Shown: in pieces, positions 1-5,841 of the stretch | How the letters are laid out: every line of letters starts with the position of its first letter | How positions within the stretch are numbered: position 1 is the first letter of the stretch | Source: Chitinophagaceae bacterium | GTDB taxonomy: Bacteria > Bacteroidota > Bacteroidia > Chitinophagales > Chitinophagaceae | Direction of reading: 5' to 3' | DNA: 5,841 nt | NCBI GenBank assembly: GCA_947442905.1 | Contig: CANEWV010000119.1 | Span: 1 to 5,841, forward strand | Translations under genes and position numbers: made by a program | Notes under the pieces: generated by a model | The model's database searches: none | What the model was told of the DNA's origin: nothing | Seen by the model: the letters and a program-made list of their open reading frames with translations, nothing else

Positions 1-725
1 TCGTCGGGTCTTTTACCATTGATAAAATCAACTTTAATGAGTGCAAAATATTTTTCACCTTCTTTAGGAGGGCGAACAGCACCTTGCACGGTATCTCCAG
101 TTTTTAAACCAAATAATTTTATTTGTGAAGGAGAAACATACACATCATCTGGTGATGATAAATAATTGTAATCAGAAGAACGTAAAAAACCATACCCATC
201 AGGCATCATTTCTAATACGCCTTCACCCTCAATCATTCCTTCAAACTCAATATTAAATACTGGTTCTTTTTTATGAGGTCTTGGTGGGTGTTGACTTGGT
301 GTTGTATTTTCTGGAGCCTGCGCTGCTTCTGCGTTTTCGGGCGCTTGTGCTGCGTCCGTATTTTCTGGAGCTGCCGCCGCTACTACTGCTGGCGCTTCTG
401 TTTTTTCTGGACGCTCAGGTCTTGGATTTGCTTTTTTAATAGGTCTTGCTTTTTGCATTGGCGCTGCTGCTGGCGCTTCTTCACTCATCACTTCCGCTTC
501 TTCGGTTCCATTACTTGTTTTTACAGTAACAGGCTTACGACCTTTTACGAGTGGCTTTTTTTTGCCATCATCTTTTGCAGATGCTTCGCTTACCGCTTGG
601 CTATCTAATATTTTATAGATGAGCGCTTGCTTATCTAATTTTTTAAAACCTGTAATTTTTAAACCTTGTGCGATGTCTTGTAACGCTGGTAACAAAAGAT
701 CGTTTAATTGTAAAATGTCGTACAT
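1..725 (-). CDS. rho: Transcription termination factor Rho, N-terminal part (runs off the left edge)
   Basis: Rho is the hexameric, ATP-driven RNA helicase/translocase that ends transcription of untranslated RNA. About 241 codons are present; the ATPase domain lies outside the window. Residues 1-45 (start [20 protein letters not shown]) resemble the helical Rho N-terminal domain. Residues about 46-155 are low-complexity, rich in Ala, Pro, Glu and Lys, and probably disordered. From about residue 158 the cold-shock-like RNA-binding domain follows, with the RNP1-type motif [15 protein letters not shown] (176 on), [19 protein letters not shown] (195 on) and [15 protein letters not shown], nearly matching E. 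coli Rho as I remember it. The ATG at 725 is chosen because the conserved N-terminal domain begins there; no Shine-Dalgarno precedes it, as usual in Bacteroidota. E. coli Rho has no such insert, whereas Bacteroidota Rho proteins commonly do. Identity is near certain; the properties of the insert are inference. Confidence 0.97.
   Translation of the reverse strand, partial: MYDILQLNDLLLPALQDIAQGLKITGFKKLDKQALIYKILDSQAVSEASAKDDGKKKPLVKGRKPVTVKTSNGTEEAEVMSEEAPAAAPMQKARPIKKANPRPERPEKTEAPAVVAAAAPENTDAAQAPENAEAAQAPENTTPSQHPPRPHKKEPVFNIEFEGMIEGEGVLEMMPDGYGFLRSSDYNYLSSPDDVYVSPSQIKLFGLKTGDTVQGAVRPPKEGEKYFALIKVDFINGKRPD
291..371 (-). repeat. Three tandem 27-bp units (APENxxxAQ-type) inside the Rho insert
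   Basis: Read on the minus strand, residues 119-145 of Rho are three consecutive 9-residue units: [18 protein letters not shown] and APENTTPSQ. The DNA units have diverged at third codon positions (for example GCT CCA GAA AAT against GCG CCC GAA AAC), so this is an old in-frame duplication under protein-level constraint rather than a fresh slippage product. It lies in the low-complexity linker between the N-terminal and RNA-binding domains. Confidence 0.8.
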
Positions 726-926
726 AAATAATTTGAAAATGAAATACTCTAGAATTGAGTTTAGGAATAACTAAAGAAAGGGTGATTTAAAATTTGATGG
801 AAAGAAGATAACCTGAACTAGAGCAACTGAAGGCTCATCTGGCTTTGTTTCCATTGCAATGTTAACACAAAAATTACAAACACCCATAAATAATTGGCGG
901 GAAAAACACGAATTAACGATTAGAAT
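726..926. other. Non-coding region between the Rieske gene and rho
   Basis: This 201-bp AT-rich stretch holds the presumed 5' leader of rho on the minus strand. I see no convincing gene, RNA or strong terminator in it. The best promoter-like string on the minus strand is TAATTTTTG at 876-868, one base longer than the Bacteroidota -7 consensus TAnnTTTG and without a clear -33 element; it would give a leader of about 140 nt. A perfect 10-bp palindrome (CATTGCAATG, 852-861) is present but has no recognised role. Confidence 0.4.
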
Positions 927-1370
927 TTATTCGTAAATCCTTAATAATGAACCTGATAAAGAGGTTTTATAGGCTTTTAGCGCCGTAGTGGCTGGTCCAT
1001 TTAAAACAGTGCCTGCCGTATTAAAATTGGATCCATGACCCGGGCAATAAAAACGGTTATTGCTATTTTGGTATTCCAATGTTACCGCTTGGTGTGTGCA
1101 GAGTGAACTTACTGCAATGAGCATACCCGACGAGGTTTTAGCGATGATCACATTATTGGTGGTATCTACATAAAAGCCACCCGCGTTTTGTAACACATTG
1201 TAGGGCGAACTAGAAATATTGATGGTAAAATCTACGGGTTTGTTAGGATTGGGGTTTGGCGTGCTGCCACCGCCGGTGTCACTAGATTTAGTACAAGAAC
1301 CAAAACATCCCATCACAAGTAGCGCAGCGCCACTCATGCCTACTTGTTCGATAAAATCTTTTCTTTCCAT
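927..1370 (-). CDS. Single-domain Rieske [2Fe-2S] protein with lipoprotein/Tat-like signal
   Basis: A 147-residue secreted iron-sulfur protein, presumably an electron carrier or redox subunit on the periplasmic side; its partner is unknown. The cluster ligands are visible: C91-T-H93 in SSLCTHQAVTLEY and C109-P-G-H112-G-S in RFYCPGHGSNFNTAGTVLNG, the two-box Rieske pattern with normal spacing. The extra Cys residues that form the disulfide in bc1-type Rieske proteins are missing (V96 and G111 at those places), so it is closer to ferredoxin-like Rieske domains. The N-terminus (ERKDFI, then a hydrophobic stretch SGAALLVMGC) resembles a Tat signal with RK in place of RR, and ends in a plausible lipobox with C22. 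A Gly/Pro/Asn linker (about 33-45) joins it to the domain. The ATG at 1370 gives the full signal. No cytochrome or oxidase gene lies beside it; rho follows downstream and asnS is divergent. Function beyond electron transfer is not decidable here. Confidence 0.87.
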   Translation of the reverse strand: MERKDFIEQVGMSGAALLVMGCFGSCTKSSDTGGGSTPNPNPNKPVDFTINISSSPYNVLQNAGGFYVDTTNNVIIAKTSSGMLIAVSSLCTHQAVTLEYQNSNNRFYCPGHGSNFNTAGTVLNGPATTALKAYKTSLSGSLLRIYE

Positions 1371-1399
1371 GGTGTGATGATTTCGTATAGTGAATTTAA

Positions 1400-1435
1400 C
1401 AAACTTTAGGATAGAATGTTTGCTTGTTCTACAAA
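1400..1435 (-). promoter_or_regulatory. Weak candidate promoter for the Rieske gene
   Basis: On the minus strand TAAAGTTTG (1408-1400) is one base longer than the Bacteroidota -7 consensus TAnnTTTG, and TTTG at 1435-1432 could be the -33 element, with a 23-bp gap. Transcription would start near 1395, giving a leader of about 25 nt. The match is imperfect, so this is only the best candidate in the 86-bp divergent region. Confidence 0.3.
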
Positions 1436-1448
1436 CAAATTATCTTTG
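1419..1448 (+). promoter_or_regulatory. Bacteroidota-type promoter of asnS
   Basis: TATCTTTG at 1441-1448 matches the -7 consensus TAnnTTTG exactly, and TTTG at 1419-1422 serves as the -33 element with an 18-bp gap. Transcription should begin at about 1452-1455, only a few bases before the asnS ATG at 1457, so the message would be nearly leaderless. This also rules against any asnS start upstream of 1450. Confidence 0.7.
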
Positions 1449-1456
1449 CAGCCACT

Positions 1457-2908
1457 ATGTTTAACAAAAGAACAAAAATTAAGGCCCTCTTAACAGGCAG
1501 CCTTACCGGTCAAACCGTAACCGCCATGGGTTGGGTACGTAGCTTTCGTAACAATCAGTTTATTGCCTTAAATGATGGTAGTACCAATCATAATATTCAG
1601 GTAGTAGCCGAATTAGGCCTATTAGATGACGCTACTTTAAAGCGCATTACAACGGGTGCTTCTTTAAAAGTAGAAGGCACACTGATTGAATCTTTGGGTA
1701 AAGGACAGTCTGTAGAAATAAAAGCAACTAGCGTAGAAATACTAGGTGATAGTGACGCGGAACAATATCCATTGCAGCCTAAAAAACACAGTCTTGAGTT
1801 TTTAAGAGAAATTGCACACTTGCGTTTTAGAACGAATACGTTTAGTGCTGTTTTCAGAATTAGACACGCACTCGCATTTGCAGTTCATCAATTTTTTAAT
1901 GAAAAAGGATTTGTGTATTTGCACACGCCTATTATTACCGCAAGTGACGCAGAAGGTGCTGGTGAAATGTTTAGAGTGACAACATTACCCGTAGATGGTT
2001 CTGCACCAAAAACCGAAAGTGGCGATATCGATTTTTCACAAGACTTTTTTGGTAAAAGTACCAACCTAACTGTAAGTGGTCAATTGGAAGGAGAGTTAGG
2101 TGCCATGGCCTTTTCAGAGATTTATACCTTTGGCCCAACCTTTAGAGCAGAAAATTCAAACACCACAAGACACCTTGCAGAATTTTGGATGATCGAACCT
2201 GAAATGGCGTTTAGTGATATTGAAGACAACCAAAATTTAGCCGAAGAATTTATTCAATACCTGATTAAATATGCGATGGAAAATTGCGCCGATGATTTGG
2301 CGTTTTTAGATCAACGTTTAGCAGAAGAAGAAAAACAAAAACCAACAAACGAAAGACAAGAGTTTGGTTTAATTGAAAAATTAAAATTTGTTACGGATAG
2401 TAAATTTGAGCGCATCACCTACACAGAAGCGATTGCAATTTTACTAGACTCACCAGCGTACAAGAAAAAGAAATTTAAATACGACGTAAGCTGGGGCATT
2501 GATATGCAAAGTGAACACGAGCGTTACCTCGTAGAAAAACATTTTAAAAAGCCCGTTATTGTGACTGGATACCCAGCTGCTATTAAAGCGTTTTACATGC
2601 GCTTAAATGATGGTTGTGAGCCAGGCAAACAAACCGTTGCAGCTATGGATATTTTAGCGCCAGGTATTGGAGAAATTGTGGGTGGTTCACAAAGAGAAGA
2701 GCGCCTCGATAAATTAGTAGCGCGCATGGAAGAAATGCATATTCCTACACAGGAAATGAGTTGGTATTTAGATACCCGCCGTTTTGGTACCGTACCGCAC
2801 GCTGGCTTTGGATTAGGATTTGAAAGAATGGTGCAATTTGTTACCGGCATGGGTAATATCAGAGACGTGATTGCTTTTGCGAGAACACCAAAGAATTGCG
2901 AATTTTAA
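1457..2908 (+). CDS. asnS: Asparaginyl-tRNA synthetase
   Basis: Cytoplasmic class II synthetase that charges tRNA-Asn with asparagine using ATP. From the ATG at 1457 it has 483 residues, close to the 466 of the E. coli enzyme. The N-terminal OB-fold anticodon-binding domain spans about 10-100 ([20 protein letters not shown]). The catalytic core follows: motif 1 around 145-160 (ending [17 protein letters not shown]), motif 2 at 230-243 ([14 protein letters not shown], with FGPTF before it), and motif 3 at 450-459 ([10 protein letters not shown], catalytic Arg457). [12 protein letters not shown] (202-213) and [20 protein letters not shown] (397-416) are AsnRS-type and argue against AspRS or LysRS. 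The C-terminus RTPKNCEF matches the E. coli ending RTPRNASF. An in-frame TTG at 1424 would add 11 residues but lies upstream of the promoter -7 box, so the ATG is preferred. A tRNA-Phe gene follows on the same strand after 65 bp but has its own promoter. Confidence 0.98.
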   Translation: MFNKRTKIKALLTGSLTGQTVTAMGWVRSFRNNQFIALNDGSTNHNIQVVAELGLLDDATLKRITTGASLKVEGTLIESLGKGQSVEIKATSVEILGDSDAEQYPLQPKKHSLEFLREIAHLRFRTNTFSAVFRIRHALAFAVHQFFNEKGFVYLHTPIITASDAEGAGEMFRVTTLPVDGSAPKTESGDIDFSQDFFGKSTNLTVSGQLEGELGAMAFSEIYTFGPTFRAENSNTTRHLAEFWMIEPEMAFSDIEDNQNLAEEFIQYLIKYAMENCADDLAFLDQRLAEEEKQKPTNERQEFGLIEKLKFVTDSKFERITYTEAIAILLDSPAYKKKKFKYDVSWGIDMQSEHERYLVEKHFKKPVIVTGYPAAIKAFYMRLNDGCEPGKQTVAAMDILAPGIGEIVGGSQREERLDKLVARMEEMHIPTQEMSWYLDTRRFGTVPHAGFGLGFERMVQFVTGMGNIRDVIAFARTPKNCEF

Positions 2909-2924
2909 AAAATATGGATTGAAC

Positions 2925-2956
2925 TGTGGATTATATGTGAAATCCCCCTATTTTTG
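2925..2956 (+). promoter_or_regulatory. Promoter of the tRNA-Phe gene
   Basis: TATTTTTG at 2949-2956 is an exact match to the Bacteroidota -7 consensus TAnnTTTG. The -33 region is weak (TGTGG at 2925-2929 at about the right distance). Initiation near 2960 would leave a leader of roughly 14 nt before the tRNA 5' end, to be removed by RNase P. It lies between asnS and the tRNA, so the tRNA need not depend on asnS transcription. Confidence 0.6.
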
Positions 2957-2973
2957 CTGCCCCGAATGGGAAT

Positions 2974-3046
2974 GGTGCGGTAGCTCAGTCGGTAGAGCAA
3001 AGGACTGAAAATCCTTGTGTCGCCGGTTCGATCCCGGCCCACACCA
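2974..3046 (+). tRNA. tRNA-Phe (anticodon GAA)
   Basis: A full cloverleaf folds by eye. Acceptor 2974-2980 pairs with 3039-3045, D-arm 2983-2998 has stem GCTC/GAGC, and anticodon stem AAGGA/TCCTT (3000-3004, 3012-3016) encloses loop CTGAAAA with anticodon GAA at 3007-3009. The variable loop is GTGTC, and the T-arm is GCCGG-TTCGATC-CCGGC (3022-3038). The discriminator base is A3046, as expected for Phe. The next bases are CAA, so the 3' CCA is not encoded and must be added by the CCA-adding enzyme. One acceptor pair is a C-A mismatch (C2978 with A3041, positions 5:68); every other stem pair is Watson-Crick. An intrinsic terminator begins 2 bp after the gene. Confidence 0.96.
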
Positions 3047-3047
3047 C

Positions 3048-3078
3048 AAAGCCTCAGTTTAAATTACTGGGGCTTTTT
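3048..3078 (+). terminator. Intrinsic terminator of the tRNA-Phe transcript
   Basis: AAAGCCTCAGT (3048-3058) and ACTGGGGCTTT (3066-3076) form an 11-bp stem with a single T-G wobble and a 7-nt loop, followed on the plus strand by a run of five T (3074-3078, partly in the stem). It sits directly behind the tRNA. On the minus strand the stem is followed by only three T (also in the stem), so it should work less well for the photolyase gene that converges on it. Confidence 0.85.
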
Positions 3079-3095
3079 AATGCCCCTACAGTAAT
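3063..3095 (-). terminator. Possible overlapping hairpin at the 3' end of the photolyase gene
   Basis: ATTACTG (3063-3069) pairs with CAGTAAT (3089-3095), and inside it GGGC (3070-3073) pairs with GCCC (3082-3085), leaving the bases of the photolyase stop codon (3086-3088) as a 3-nt bulge and an 8-nt loop. On the minus strand it spans the last codons of the gene. Only a short T stretch follows, so it is a weak terminator candidate or a 3'-end stabilising structure. It shares bases with the tRNA terminator, and within one transcript the two folds exclude each other. Confidence 0.35.
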
Positions 3096-4552
3096 GAGCT
3101 CGTATGTTTTTTTAAGATTCTTTTTCCCAATGTTTTTACGCGGTCCGTTTTTTTAAAACCCCATACAATATCGCTGGCTTTTTTTCTAGACAGCTCTAAA
3201 TCAACAATCGGTGACGGGTAGTCTTTATCAATGACACAATCATACATGGCCTGTTCAATGGCACTCATTTTCCAAGGTTCATGAATTAGTGAGGCCGGTA
3301 CGTTTTTGAGTTCTTTGACCCACTGCTTTATAAAAAGCCCTTCACTATCATGTTCTTGCGAGTTTTTAACAGGGTTATAAATCCGAATGGTATTAATGCC
3401 GGTAACACCCGATTGCATTTGTAATTGCGGGTAATGAATACCTGGTTCATAGTCTAAAAATTGACGCGCTAAAAAATGCAGCTCCCGCCAATCCTGCCAA
3501 AGATTGTACACAAAAAAAGATACAACCATGGCTCTCATTCTAAAATTAATATATCCTGTTTCATGTAAAGAGCGCATGCATGCATCTACGATAGGAACAC
3601 CCGTTTTTCCTTCCTGCCATGCAGTAATATAAGCTTCGTTTTTAGGTTTTATGATGGCATCATAGGCTTTATTTACGTGCTCAAATTCCATTCGACATTC
3701 GTCTTCAAATTTTTGAATAAAATGACAATGCCAGTGTAAGCGTGAAATAAAATTTGAAAGCGCGCGCTTGTTTTTGGCATTTGCATATGCAGCGCATGTG
3801 TATTGATACACGGAGCGCATACTTATGTTGCCATAGGCTAAGTAAGGAGATATCCTGCTACATCCCTTTCTACTCAATAGCGGTTTTGATATATGATAAC
3901 TATAATTTTTGTGCCGGGCCTGAATAAAACTTTCTAAATAACGCCAAGCGGTTGTAGCACCACCTTTTTGAAAATTTGGATGCGGCGTTGAAATATTTTT
4001 TGACAAATCCGGTCCTTTCAGTGTTTCATATAGTTCCGGATTTAGTGTTAGCATATTCCAATCCTGTTCAGGCGTAATAGTAATGGGCGATGTCATGGTT
4101 TGTTCCCAGCGCTGCTTCCAATTTTTTCTTGACTTTAGTTTTCGAATAACGCCATGTATTTGAAATTCTTTCCAAATAATCTGATGCTCTTTACACAAAG
4201 ATTGGATGTCTAAATCCCGGTCGTAGGTTTTTTTATTACCTACTTCTATATGTGAATAGATGTTTTGAATATCGTAAACTTCTAGTAAACCTAATAGTAC
4301 AGGTTTCACTTCGTTATGAAAATAATAGAGCCTTGCATTTTTTTTATTGAGTTCCAATTGCATGTCAACAATGGATTCGTAAACAAATCGCCAATGCCTT
4401 TCGTCACTATCCTCTCCTGCCATAATAGACGGCTCAAAACAATAAAATAAAAGCGTTGGGATGCCTTCATGAAGCGCTGCTACTAGTGGCTCATGATCGG
4501 TTAACCGAAGGTCTCTTTTAAACCAAACAATATTAATTTTTTTCTTATCCAA
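3086..4552 (-). CDS. Photolyase/cryptochrome-family FAD protein (noncanonical subfamily)
   Basis: A 488-residue cytoplasmic flavoprotein of the family that uses blue light for DNA repair or sensing. The antenna-binding domain starts with [17 protein letters not shown] (7-23). The FAD-binding half shows [13 protein letters not shown] (232-244), [15 protein letters not shown] (271-285), [18 protein letters not shown] (317-334), [10 protein letters not shown] (338-347), DWR (354-356) and [13 protein letters not shown] (390-402), then FIKQWVKEL. Length is normal for the family, and no four-Cys iron-sulfur cluster is evident. Compared from memory with E. coli PhrB, the WQW box is LQM (377-379), the flavin-facing Asn is His373, and lesion contacts Glu274, Asn341 and Met345 appear as Arg271, Phe337 and Ala341; the family placement is firm but CPD repair is not. 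The start is TTG at 4552, next to the conserved N-terminus; no in-frame ATG exists between it and the preceding gene's stop. It lies 24 bp behind the DUF4249-like gene and is probably co-transcribed. Confidence 0.9.
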   Translation of the reverse strand: MDKKKINIVWFKRDLRLTDHEPLVAALHEGIPTLLFYCFEPSIMAGEDSDERHWRFVYESIVDMQLELNKKNARLYYFHNEVKPVLLGLLEVYDIQNIYSHIEVGNKKTYDRDLDIQSLCKEHQIIWKEFQIHGVIRKLKSRKNWKQRWEQTMTSPITITPEQDWNMLTLNPELYETLKGPDLSKNISTPHPNFQKGGATTAWRYLESFIQARHKNYSYHISKPLLSRKGCSRISPYLAYGNISMRSVYQYTCAAYANAKNKRALSNFISRLHWHCHFIQKFEDECRMEFEHVNKAYDAIIKPKNEAYITAWQEGKTGVPIVDACMRSLHETGYINFRMRAMVVSFFVYNLWQDWRELHFLARQFLDYEPGIHYPQLQMQSGVTGINTIRIYNPVKNSQEHDSEGLFIKQWVKELKNVPASLIHEPWKMSAIEQAMYDCVIDKDYPSPIVDLELSRKKASDIVWGFKKTDRVKTLGKRILKKHTSSLL

Positions 4553-4576
4553 AATAATTGGTTTGGTCTTTTTTCT

Positions 4577-5371
4577 TTACCGAATCGTAATCGTTTTTCG
4601 CTGCACCGAATGTGCCGAAAAAATACCAAGTGCGCCACCCTCTATATTGGACGGCGGATTAGATGGAGCGGTTCCACCACCGGGTCCTGCGCCAGATTGA
4701 AGGTTTAAACTATAATAATAGGTATAGCTTGTATTTGAAATGCATTGCATTTCTACAAAAACGTTATCACGTGGTTTGATTTTTAAATTATCGTCACCAC
4801 CGCGTAATGGTCGTTGATTTACTTTTCCATTATTAAGGTTGTCATTGAACACATGAAAAGTTGGGTCGATGGTGTCGTTGATTTTTTGAATAAATCGGTA
4901 ACTGTTACCTAGTGTTACAGGATCAGCATATACTGGAATAACACTGTATCTAATTTCTCCATTAAAAGGAAAAGTATTAATGCGAAGGCTATCGAAATTA
5001 ACTTTTAGTGGCATGGTAGCAGAAGCGGTATATTTTTTTTGATCTACCAAAACTTCTAAATTGTAGGTTCCGCCTTCAATGCCTTTTATTTTTTGTGTTT
5101 TATAAAGACCATTGCTTACAAGTTGTAAACTGTCTTTAACACCCGCTTGATCAGTAATGATTACGCGGGCATTATTTACACCATTTATACGCGTTGGATT
5201 GCCTACAGGTGTAGTCATCGAAAGCTGCACAAAATAAGGCCCCGCCTGATCTGTAATGCTACCATCAATAACGAGCACTGGTTTGTTATCATCTAGTACC
5301 AAGCTAATTTCTTTGTCGCATCCAATAAGTATTGTAGTAAAAAACGCTAGAATAAATAATATTTTTTTCAT
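4577..5371 (-). CDS. DUF4249-like outer-membrane lipoprotein
   Basis: A 264-residue predicted lipoprotein, assigned to the DUF4249 type from its architecture, ending and position behind a TonB-dependent receptor. No enzymatic function is known to me. Residues 1-18 are a classic type II signal peptide (MKKILFILAFFTTILIGC) with lipobox LIGC and lipidated C18; the following DKE is acidic, compatible with surface export in Bacteroidota but not proof. Next comes an Ig/beta-sandwich-like region (about 30-115: KPVLVIDGSITDQAGPYFVQ, and GGTYNLEVLVDQKKYTASAT), which looks like an extracellular ligand- or partner-binding fold. The C-terminal part has NPPSNIEGGALGIFSAHSVQ (238-257), the ending I associate with this family. 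The ATG at 5371 lies 2 bp after the receptor stop codon, implying translational coupling and a shared role, probably as the surface partner of the receptor in substrate uptake. The substrate is not deducible. Confidence 0.82.
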   Translation of the reverse strand: MKKILFILAFFTTILIGCDKEISLVLDDNKPVLVIDGSITDQAGPYFVQLSMTTPVGNPTRINGVNNARVIITDQAGVKDSLQLVSNGLYKTQKIKGIEGGTYNLEVLVDQKKYTASATMPLKVNFDSLRINTFPFNGEIRYSVIPVYADPVTLGNSYRFIQKINDTIDPTFHVFNDNLNNGKVNQRPLRGGDDNLKIKPRDNVFVEMQCISNTSYTYYYSLNLQSGAGPGGGTAPSNPPSNIEGGALGIFSAHSVQRKTITIR

Positions 5372-5373
5372 GC

Positions 5374-5841
5374 CTAAAATTTAAATTGATAGGTTACACT
5401 TGGTACCCATTTAAAAAGCGCCGTTCTAATAATTTGTGTTCTAGTAGGATCATTAGGGTCGTCTTTAAAACTAATGCGGTACGCATTTTCTCTACCATAC
5501 ACATTGTACAAACTAAAATTCCAAGAGCCGTGCATTCTTTTGGTTTTATTTTTTTCATAAGTAGCACTAAAATCTAGACGGTGGTATGCCGGCATACGAT
5601 TTGCGTTTCTTGCAGCGTATTGATAAAGGGTTTGACCCTGTAGATTATATTTTCCGGTAGGATACGTTACCGCGTCGCCGGTGTTATAAACAAACACACC
5701 AGATATAGACCAGCGATCGTTTAAATCATAAATCCCTACTACCGATATATCATGCGTTCGATCCTGACGGGCGTTGTACCAATTGTTACCATTGATCCCT
5801 TCAATTTTTCTTTCTGTTTTAGAAAGCGTGTAGCCAATCCA
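5374..5841 (-). CDS. TonB-dependent outer-membrane receptor, C-terminal part (runs off the right edge)
   Basis: The last 155 residues of a TonB-dependent transporter; the plug domain and most of the barrel lie outside the window. The frame is open from the right edge (WIGYTLSKTERKIEG) to TAG at 5374. It shows alternating amphipathic strands of the outer-membrane beta-barrel: WIGYTLSKTE, then RTHDISVVGIYDLNDRWSIS, then GVFVYNTGDAVTYPTGKY, then MPAYHRLDFSATYEK, then GSWNFSLYNVYGRENAY, and a last strand ending TYQFKF with the terminal Phe recognised by the BAM assembly machinery. R-x-P-x-YHRLDFS and the LYNVYGR-N pattern are typical of Bacteroidota receptors with a carboxypeptidase-like N-terminal domain. 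In-frame GTG or ATG codons inside the barrel are not starts. It is followed after 2 bp by the DUF4249-like lipoprotein gene, a pairing common in this phylum. The imported substrate is unknown. Confidence 0.9.
   Translation of the reverse strand, partial: WIGYTLSKTERKIEGINGNNWYNARQDRTHDISVVGIYDLNDRWSISGVFVYNTGDAVTYPTGKYNLQGQTLYQYAARNANRMPAYHRLDFSATYEKNKTKRMHGSWNFSLYNVYGRENAYRISFKDDPNDPTRTQIIRTALFKWVPSVTYQFKF

Noticed and set aside
273..608. Open frame on the plus strand across the rho region
   Set aside because: It is antisense to the A/P/E-rich codons of rho; its Phe/Trp/Cys/Arg-rich product is what the complement of GCN/CCN/GAA codons yields, with no family resemblance.
852..866. Palindromes CATTGCAATG and GTTAAC in the rho leader as operator sites
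   Set aside because: Short palindromes occur by chance in AT-rich DNA, and no second copy or link to a promoter was seen.
868..876. TAATTTTTG as the rho promoter
   Set aside because: The spacing is one base off the TAnnTTTG consensus and there is no -33 TTTG at the right distance; mentioned only in the description of the non-coding region.
908..934. Inverted repeat ACGAAT/ATTCGT across the Rieske stop codon as a terminator
   Set aside because: The stem has only 6 bp, a 15-nt loop and no T tract on the minus strand.
1424..1456. TTG at 1424 as the asnS start
   Set aside because: It would put translation upstream of the -7 promoter element at 1441-1448 and add 11 residues not expected before the conserved N-terminus.
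2593..2850. Open frame on the minus strand inside asnS
   Set aside because: It lies wholly opposite the highly conserved motif 3 region of asnS and has no promoter or recognisable domain.
5386..5577. Open frame on the plus strand opposite the TonB receptor gene
   Set aside because: It is the complement of a clear beta-barrel coding sequence; its short hydrophobic product shows no motif.
5374..5697. Separate small gene starting at GTG 5697
   Set aside because: The frame stays open to the right edge of the window with clear barrel sequence before this codon, so it is an internal codon of the TonB-dependent receptor.

Overview
The window looks like chromosomal core DNA from a member of the Bacteroidota, probably a Chitinophagaceae-like organism. 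The reasons are promoters of the TAnnTTTG type, no Shine-Dalgarno sequences ahead of the genes, a Rho factor with a long low-complexity insert, a DUF4249-type lipoprotein directly behind a TonB-dependent receptor, and a small lipoprotein-like Rieske protein. No mobile element, CRISPR array, phage gene or recombinase is visible.

Left part (1-1370, minus strand): the 5' end of rho (N-terminal domain, A/P/E-rich disordered insert with a 9-residue tandem repeat, and most of the cold-shock-like RNA-binding domain) runs off the left edge. Upstream of it, after 201 bp of non-coding DNA, is a complete gene for a single-domain Rieske [2Fe-2S] protein with a Tat-like/lipoprotein signal.

Middle (1371-3078, plus strand): a divergent intergenic region carries an excellent promoter just before asnS (asparaginyl-tRNA synthetase, complete). 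asnS is followed by a tRNA-Phe(GAA) gene with its own promoter and a strong intrinsic terminator. Both genes serve translation, but the promoter between them suggests separate transcription.

Right part (3086-5841, minus strand): a tightly packed group reads from the right edge, in order TonB-dependent receptor (C-terminal part only), DUF4249-like lipoprotein (2 bp gap), and a photolyase/cryptochrome-family flavoprotein (24 bp gap). The receptor and lipoprotein are likely partners at the outer membrane. The photolyase is probably co-transcribed, and its 3' end converges on the tRNA terminator.

Most of the window is ordinary. The points most worth a second look are the photolyase homologue, where several positions that matter in E. 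coli PhrB (proximal Trp of the electron-transfer chain, flavin-facing Asn, lesion contacts) appear substituted; its non-ATG start in frame with the preceding stop; the nearly leaderless asnS transcript; a C-A mismatch in the tRNA-Phe acceptor stem; and the repeat-bearing insert of Rho. I did not find a convincing undescribed multi-gene system.
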